Source: Benincasa hispida (Eukaryota; Streptophyta; Magnoliopsida; Cucurbitales; Cucurbitaceae). Taken from it: a stretch of 64,000 nt of DNA. Under the pieces are notes generated by a model that saw nothing but the letters and a program-made list of their open reading frames with translations, was not told where the DNA came from and did not search any database. The translations under genes and the position numbers were made by a program. The stretch spans positions 41,154,372-41,218,371 of the forward strand of contig NC_052350.1 of assembly GCF_009727055.1 (NCBI RefSeq), written 5' to 3'. Shown one piece after another: positions 58,690-64,000 of this stretch (position 1 is the stretch's first letter; every line of letters starts with the position of its first letter).

Positions 58690-59594
58690 TACAATCAAGA
58701 TTGAGACTGAGATTGAGATTGGGATTTAGGTTGAGATTGGGTTGAGAAATGTTTAAGCTAAAGCTTGAAGCAGTGTCTGTCATCAATTTTGCATATTCTT
58801 AAGTTAGTTTGAGGTTGTACTTTGTTCTTCTTCTCAGGTTTCTTCTTGATATTCTTTGCATATGTTTTATTGGTTGGTTTTCGCTGTCTTTTTGGTATCT
58901 CCTTTTGAAAGTGTGTGTGTTCTAGCACCTTTGGTCTAAACTTTTTACAATGGCCCCGCTCTTATTGTTTTCCCTTTTGTTTTCTCTTTTTTTCCTTTTG
59001 TTTGAATCACTTCATATGTATCCTCTTCACTATCAGTTTCTTCTTCTATTTCATCTTCCTCATCAATAATTTGCTTCTGCTTCTGGTTTCTTTTTGGTCT
59101 CTCGTTCTGAAAGTGGATTTCTTCACTCTCTTCCTTATCAATATCTTTCTTGAGCTCTTCTTCAACTTGTTCCTCCTCATTTTGCTCCTTTTCTACTTCA
59201 TTTGCATTTACTTTCTCTTGGTCTTCTTCTACTTGCTCTTCATCTACTTTTTTTTTATCTTCTTCTATTTGCTCTTCATCTTCTTTCTTTTTCTCGATTT
59301 GCTCTTCTTCATCGATTTGCTGCAAGAAGATATTGGAGTTCATAAGAAGAACACTGAATGATAGACAATGATACTATCATTTTCATCATTATGTATATAA
59401 ACAACCATATTTACCTTTTTCTCATTTCTATGTTTAGATCTTCTTTCTCTTTTTTTATTTTCTTCTGGTTCAACTTCTTTTACTTCAGTTTCTTGTTCTT
59501 CTTTATTTGTTTTAGCATCTTCTTCAACCTCATCTTCTTGCTTTTCTATTTTCGTTTCTGTTTCAGTTTGATTGTCTTCTTCATCTTCATCTAC
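58690..59594 (-). pseudogene. Acidic Glu/Lys-rich spliced reading frame, unknown function
   Basis: On the minus strand an exon begins after TATGCTTGCAG at 59594 (VDEDEEDNQTETETKIEKQ), ends at AAAAAG|GTAAAT (59415), and after a 95-bp intron (59414-59320, ending CTTCTTGCAG) continues in frame as QIDEEEQIEKKKEDEE. It is extremely rich in Glu, Lys, Asp and Gln and probably coiled-coil or disordered. The frame meets a stop at about 58945 (GKTIRAGPL). A shifted frame stays open to about 58690 with KRQRKPTNKTYAKNIKKK. Such acidic stretches occur in plant Mutator-related proteins that carry Ulp1-type proteases, but no protease motif is present here. I cannot assign a function. It could equally be a degenerate host gene exon. 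Confidence 0.5.
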
Positions 59595-59668
59595 CTGCAA
59601 GCATATGATAGAAAGTAAGAATCACTGTGTATATTAGGTAGACAGTGGTAGAGGATTATCTCTATCTA

Positions 59669-60869
59669 TTCCAAATATATCTGTAGTGCGAAGAGTGCAA
59701 CTGTCGATCTTTAATGGAGTGACCAACAATTAATGAATGGTGGATCTCATGATTAAAGAGTTTAGTCAGTTATTCACATACCGTTGGAGCTTCAAGCTAC
59801 AGCTCCATAAGGTCTCCTTGGTAGCTCAATGGGTTCAAGTTGAGAATCAGATTTTGGGTTAGTTTGAAGTGTTCAAATTAACAAAAGGAAATTTGATTAC
59901 ATGTGATATAATTAAATTAATTCAACCATATGTGATATAATTTATTTGATGTATTAGATACATTAATTGGAGGAATTAATATGAATATGATTTATATTAG
60001 ATACCATAAAATAGAAAAAGAACTATAGTTTATCTGTTTCATATGATGAAATATTAAAACTAGAGGTTATAAATATAATATGATAATTTTGTTATCATAT
60101 TTACTTATAATATATTAATTATATGATAATTAATTCTTTTTCTTTAATAATCGATTGAGTGGGAGGTTATTGGAAGTTTTATGGTAACTGTAAGATAAAA
60201 AAGAAAATTGTTTTCCAATTTGAGAGAAGAGTTGATTCATTCGGAATTAGATCTCAAAGAGGCTATCAAGTAAAATAGTTTTACTAAACGATAGCATACA
60301 CGATTGAGTACTGAGTTTACTATACAATAATTACTCGCTTACTTGTTGCTACACGATCGAGTAGAAAAATCTATACGATTGGTTTCTTCTTACTAAACCA
60401 TCGAGTATCTAGTCTATGCGATAGACTTCAGCCATCTCCCACTTACTCGATCGTCTTTGTCCTTCATTCCTCTATCCAAAGTCACACAGAGCCCACAACT
60501 CCTGGATTCTCTCAACGAGAATACCAAGTTAACACTTGTGGTAGTGTTCTTGTTCAGTTTGAGTGTCGAGGATCGAGTTGGACTCAATAATGATCGAGGA
60601 TTCTTCAGTTTGTGTTTTTGGTTGTGTTGTTCATTGCATTTGAGTATTTCTTTCGACGCATTGGAGTTTGATCGAGGGATACTTGAAGAAAGAGTTCTTC
60701 AAAGGTTTGCATACTCTATCCCTTGTTCATTGTTTTAAGTAGCATGCTTGTAATTTACTTATTATGAATAACCTGTTCTTGTAGATTGTAATGTGTTTGT
60801 GTTCTTTCTCAATGGAATTTGAAACGATTCGCTTCCGCTAACGAGATCTCTGAGTTTAGAATTCCTTCA
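59669..60869 (+). repeat. 5' LTR of copia family A element (copy A6), 5'-truncated
   Basis: It starts inside the LTR at AAATATATCTGTAGTGCG (equivalent to about 63464 in the 3' LTR), so roughly the first 870 bp are missing, and ends at the canonical AGAATTCCTTCA. It aligns closely with 63464-64000 and carries the ATCGAG subfamily motifs. The break adjoins a small GATA remnant at 59620-59668. The open frame 60457-60738 is inside the LTR. Confidence 0.85.
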
Positions 60870-60871
60870 AT

Positions 60872-60883
60872 TGGTATCAGAGC
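60872..60883 (+). other. Primer binding site of the copia family A element
   Basis: TGGTATCAGAGC, an exact match to the 3' end of plant initiator-methionine tRNA, two bases after the LTR end TTCA. It fixes the LTR boundary and orientation. Confidence 0.95.
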
Positions 60884-61335
60884 TAGGTTTCGCTCACTGG
60901 AATTTGGAATGATCCGCTTCCGCTCACTCGATCGTGTAAACGATGGGGGTAAATGATTGGTGAGTATATGATACTCATTGCATGGTAGGCGCGTGCACTA
61001 AACGATCGAGTAGGCCAGCATGCTTCATCGCATAGTCACTGGCTACTCGATCACTTGGTATGTGACACTCGTCTCTTCCTCCTCGATCGTCTAGATGATC
61101 ATGCTTCATTGAATAGTTGTCGTCTACTCGATTGTTTAGGCATGCGTTTAAACTAGGTGTGTGGCACGATCGAGTGGCCTTCATGCTTCATCGCATAGTC
61201 AAAGGTACTCTATCGTTGCTACATGATCGTAATGACTCAATCAACGTTACTCGACGATCACAAGAAAAAGCTACACAATCAGTGGAACGAGGATTCACCC
61301 GAGCGGTTCAAGATCCGGTTCGCTTGTTTGAACCG
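60884..61335 (+). repeat. Repeat-rich leader of the copia family A element
   Basis: It contains three copies of an 81-bp unit with CATGCTTCATCGCATAGTC (61019, 61100, 61182) and many CGATCGAGT / ACTCGATCG words. Its first 50 bp repeat a piece of the LTR end (GATCCGCTTCCGCTCACTCG). It has no supported frame and is joined directly to the middle of RT, so gag, protease, integrase and the RT front are deleted. Confidence 0.75.
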
Positions 61336-61337
61336 GT

Positions 61338-62491
61338 CAACTCGATTGTAATCTTGAGGAGACCATCTACATGGCTCAACCAGAAGGATTCATTTATCCA
61401 GATCAAAAGCAAAAGGTTTGCAACTTAATAGGTCCATTTATGGACTGAAACAAACATCTAAATCTTGGAACATTAGATTTGATAATGCGATCAAATCATT
61501 TAACTTTGATCAGAATGTTGATGAGCCTTGTGTTTACAAGAAAATCATCAACAGCTCAGTAGCTTTCCTTGTTATGTATGTGGATGATATCCTACTCATT
61601 GGGAATGATGTAGGTTTTCTGACTGACATTAAAAAATGGCTAGCCGCCCAATTCCAAATGAAGGATTTGGGAGAGGGCAGTTTCTTCTAGGGAGCTAGAT
61701 CATAAGGGATTGTAAGGAACAAAAAGTTTGTCTTGTCTCAGGCATCATACATTGACAAAATGTTGATCAGGTACGCGATGTAGAATTCCAAGAGGGGTTT
61801 ATTACTCTTTAGGCATGGAATTGTTGTGTCTAAGGAACAGTGTCCTAAGACACCTCAAGAGGTTAAGGAAATAAAACAGATTCCCTATGCATTGGCTATT
61901 GGAAGCCTCATGTATGCAATGTTACATACTAGACTTGACATTTACAATGCAGTAGGGATTGTCAGTCGATATCAGTCCAATCCAGGATTAGATCACTGGA
62001 CAGCGGTCAAAACGATCCTCAAGTATCTTCGGAGAACGAGGGACTATATGCTCGTGCATGGAGATAAGGATTTGATCCTTACAGGATACACAGACTCTGA
62101 CTTTCAGACTGATAGAGATTCTTGGAAATCGAAATCAAGGTCGGTGTTCACTCTGAATGAAGGGGTTGTAGTTTGACGAAGCATCAAGTAGGAATGCATC
62201 ACGAACTCCACTATGGAAGTTGTTCCAAATATGTCTTTGCCGATCACACTTTATTGTGATAACAACGAGGATGTGGAAAATTCTAAGGAACCTCAAAGTC
62301 ACCGAAGAGGCAAGCACATCAAACGGAAGTATCATTTGATCAAGGAGATTGTGCATAGCGGTGATGTGATTATCACGAAGATCGTGTTGGAGCATAACAT
62401 TGCTGATCTGTTTACAAAGGCTCTCACGGCTAAAGTGTTTGAGGGTCATCTGGAGAATCTGGGTCTACTGGACATGCGGCACCTTATCTAG
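61338..62491 (+). pseudogene. Copia family A: RT and RNase H remnant (broken)
   Basis: It starts in mid-RT (NLEETIYMAQPEGFI), with QLNRSIYGLKQTSKSWN-type text after a frame change, intact VMYVDDILLIGND (about 61575), FQMKDLGEG, then RNase H text LHTRLDIYNAVGIVSRYQSN, LKYLRRTRDYMLVHGDKD, GYTDSDFQTDRDS, LYCDNNEDVENSKEP, RGKHIKRKYHLIKEIVHSGD and the end ADLFTKALTAKVFEGHLENL with a stop at 62491. Stops at about 61688 and 62176 and a deletion of the WLRKFL region show it is dead. It is closely related to the element at 42310-45114. Confidence 0.88.
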
Positions 62492-62580
62492 GGAAAATGA
62501 GATATGATACTGAGTATGCCCTAGTTTATTGTATATTGTACTGTTTTGTATTGTACATTAGTCTCTTGAGTCATTAGGAC

Positions 62581-62592
62581 AAGTGGGAGATT
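62581..62592 (+). other. Polypurine tract of the copia family A element
   Basis: AAGTGGGAGATTA-type purine run directly before the 3' LTR. The same tract stands at 45101-45114 in the other family A element. Confidence 0.75.
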
Positions 62593-64000
62593 ATTGGGAT
62601 TGATGTCCTAATTCTTCTGGTAGTCTCGTAGTTTGTAAATACTTTGTAAACATATTGTTATTAATAAAATAAGTGTTATTTTATAAGCATTTACTCAATC
62701 CAATAAACTAAGATCCGTAGTTATTTTATGTAACTTTAGCATGTATGTGGAGACATACAAGTGGATCATGCCTTAAGTAATAACCTAAATGGTTTATAGT
62801 ATAAGGATAAATGAGGGATACCTTATCCGAGTGACACTACGGATATGGCCCGCTTTGTAAATGTTACAAGTGTTGTAAAGTGCAATAAATTGTTGGATCC
62901 TGACCATTCATGTGGAGACATGCGAGCGTGGGTATCCTATAGAAAGGTTTGTATAAGACCGGACCACAAGATTTTTAGTCTCTTTATATAACGCCGTTGA
63001 TAATTGAGATTTACATTTCACTAGGATGACCATAGGTGACATGACCTTAATCCTGAGTGAGTTGGAAACTCCAGCTCATGAGGGCGGTCCTTTCATTTGT
63101 ATGGGTGAGAGTGGCTATATTGCCAACTCAACAAGCCTACCATTTTGGGGATTCATCTGATTGGGGAGCTAGAAACTCAGCTACACAAGACGGAATTCAC
63201 TCCTTCTCGAAAGTAGGGTAAGTAGATAAATTACTCCCTTAAAGGCTGATTCTGGGTCTTGAACATAGTGGTCACACCCTCTCTTGAGAAGAGATGACTC
63301 AGTCATAGTAGGACTATGACTTATTGTTCATTAGAGAAATCAGTGGTACTTAAGGAGTTAGATGTAACTATAAGAGTAAAACGGTAAATTTTTCCAACTG
63401 TACTTACGAGCGATTTGTGAAGGGTCATCGCACTATTGATTGGTTATATCCAATGGACACAAAAATATATCTGTAGTGCGAAGAGTGCAACTGTCGGTCT
63501 TTATTGGAGTGACCAACAAGTAACGGATGGTGGATCTCGTGATTAAAGAGTTTAGTCAGTTATTCACGTACTGTTGGTTCTTCAAACTACAGGGGTCCAT
63601 AAGCTCCCCTTGGTGCTCAATGGGTTCAAGTTGAGAATCAGATTTTGGATTAGTTTGAAGTGTTCAAATTAACAAAAGAATATTTAATTATATGTGATAT
63701 AATTAAATTAATTCAATTATATGTGATATAATTGATTTGATGTATTAGATATATTAATTAGAGAAATTAATATAAATATGATTTATATTAAATACCATAA
63801 AATAGAAAAAGAACTATAGTTTATATGTTTCATATGATGAAATATTAAAACTATAGGTTATAAATATAATATGATAAGTTGATTATCATATTTATTTATA
63901 ATATATTAATTATATGATAATTAATTCTTTTTTTTAATAACCGATTGAGTGGGAGGTTATTGAAAATTTTATGGTAACTGTAATATAAAAAGGAAAATTG
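62593..64000 (+). repeat. 3' LTR of copia family A element (copy A7), runs off the window
   Basis: It begins TATTGGGATTGATGTCC (the terminal TG has become TA) and follows the family A LTR to the window edge. From 63464 on it pairs with the 5' LTR A6 with scattered substitutions. The remaining several hundred bases lie outside. Confidence 0.88.

Noticed and set aside
58915..59361. Long hydrophobic open frame on the + strand, rich in Phe and Leu
   Set aside because: It is the antisense shadow of the Glu/Lys-rich minus-strand frame: GAA/AAG codons read backwards give TTC/CTT, so it looks like a membrane protein by accident.

Overview
This is nuclear DNA from a flowering plant. The evidence is a gene of many short exons with GT..AG introns that encodes a plant gamma-tubulin complex protein, followed by a dense pile of LTR retrotransposons and small DNA transposons in AT-rich sequence. 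The look of the repeats suggests a eudicot, perhaps a cucurbit, but that is inference from memory. There are no prokaryotic operons, CRISPR arrays, rRNA genes or tRNA genes that I can see.

Layout. 1-6180: the last 15 exons of GCP4 on the + strand, the only clearly functional host gene, with a 299-bp MITE in its last intron. 6181-15482: non-coding sequence with a solo LTR (family A), an LTR-B-like fragment, a 20-N assembly gap and a second, truncated LTR A. 15483-24948: a complete but degenerate minus-strand Ty1/copia element of Sirevirus type, with two LTRs, PBS, gag, protease, integrase, RT-RNase H, an envelope-like region and two polypurine tracts. 24949-31279: intergenic sequence with repeat debris. 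31280-52000: a nest of insertions. Its backbone appears to be one minus-strand Tnt1-like copia element. The gag start lies near 51.8 kb, gag is interrupted by an LTR B and by an 820-bp hAT-like element, protease and the front of integrase lie at 47.1-48.4 kb, and the rest of integrase, RT and RNase H lie at 32.7-34.7 kb. The 12 kb between the two halves of integrase holds Ty3-like non-coding sequence, a solo LTR A with a perfect target duplication, an LTR B, an LTR A fragment and a plus-strand copia A element with its 3' LTR.

53871-53908 is an exact pair of Tn5 mosaic ends, head to head. This is the Nextera mate-pair junction adapter, so the assembly is artificial at that point and the two sides should not be assumed adjacent. 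53909-59668: truncated LTR A, long GATA/TATC arrays, the N-terminal part of a MULE transposase, a cluster of six 25-bp palindromes and an acidic, spliced Glu/Lys-rich reading frame on the minus strand. 59669-64000: a copia A element with a 5'-truncated LTR, exact initiator-Met PBS, repeat-rich leader, deleted coding region and a 3' LTR that runs out of the window.

Nearly all apparent open reading frames outside GCP4 are fragments of decayed transposons. I found no convincing new cellular system. The most useful results are the adapter artefact, the order of the nested insertions, and several unusual repeat architectures in the LTRs, leader and GATA/palindrome region.
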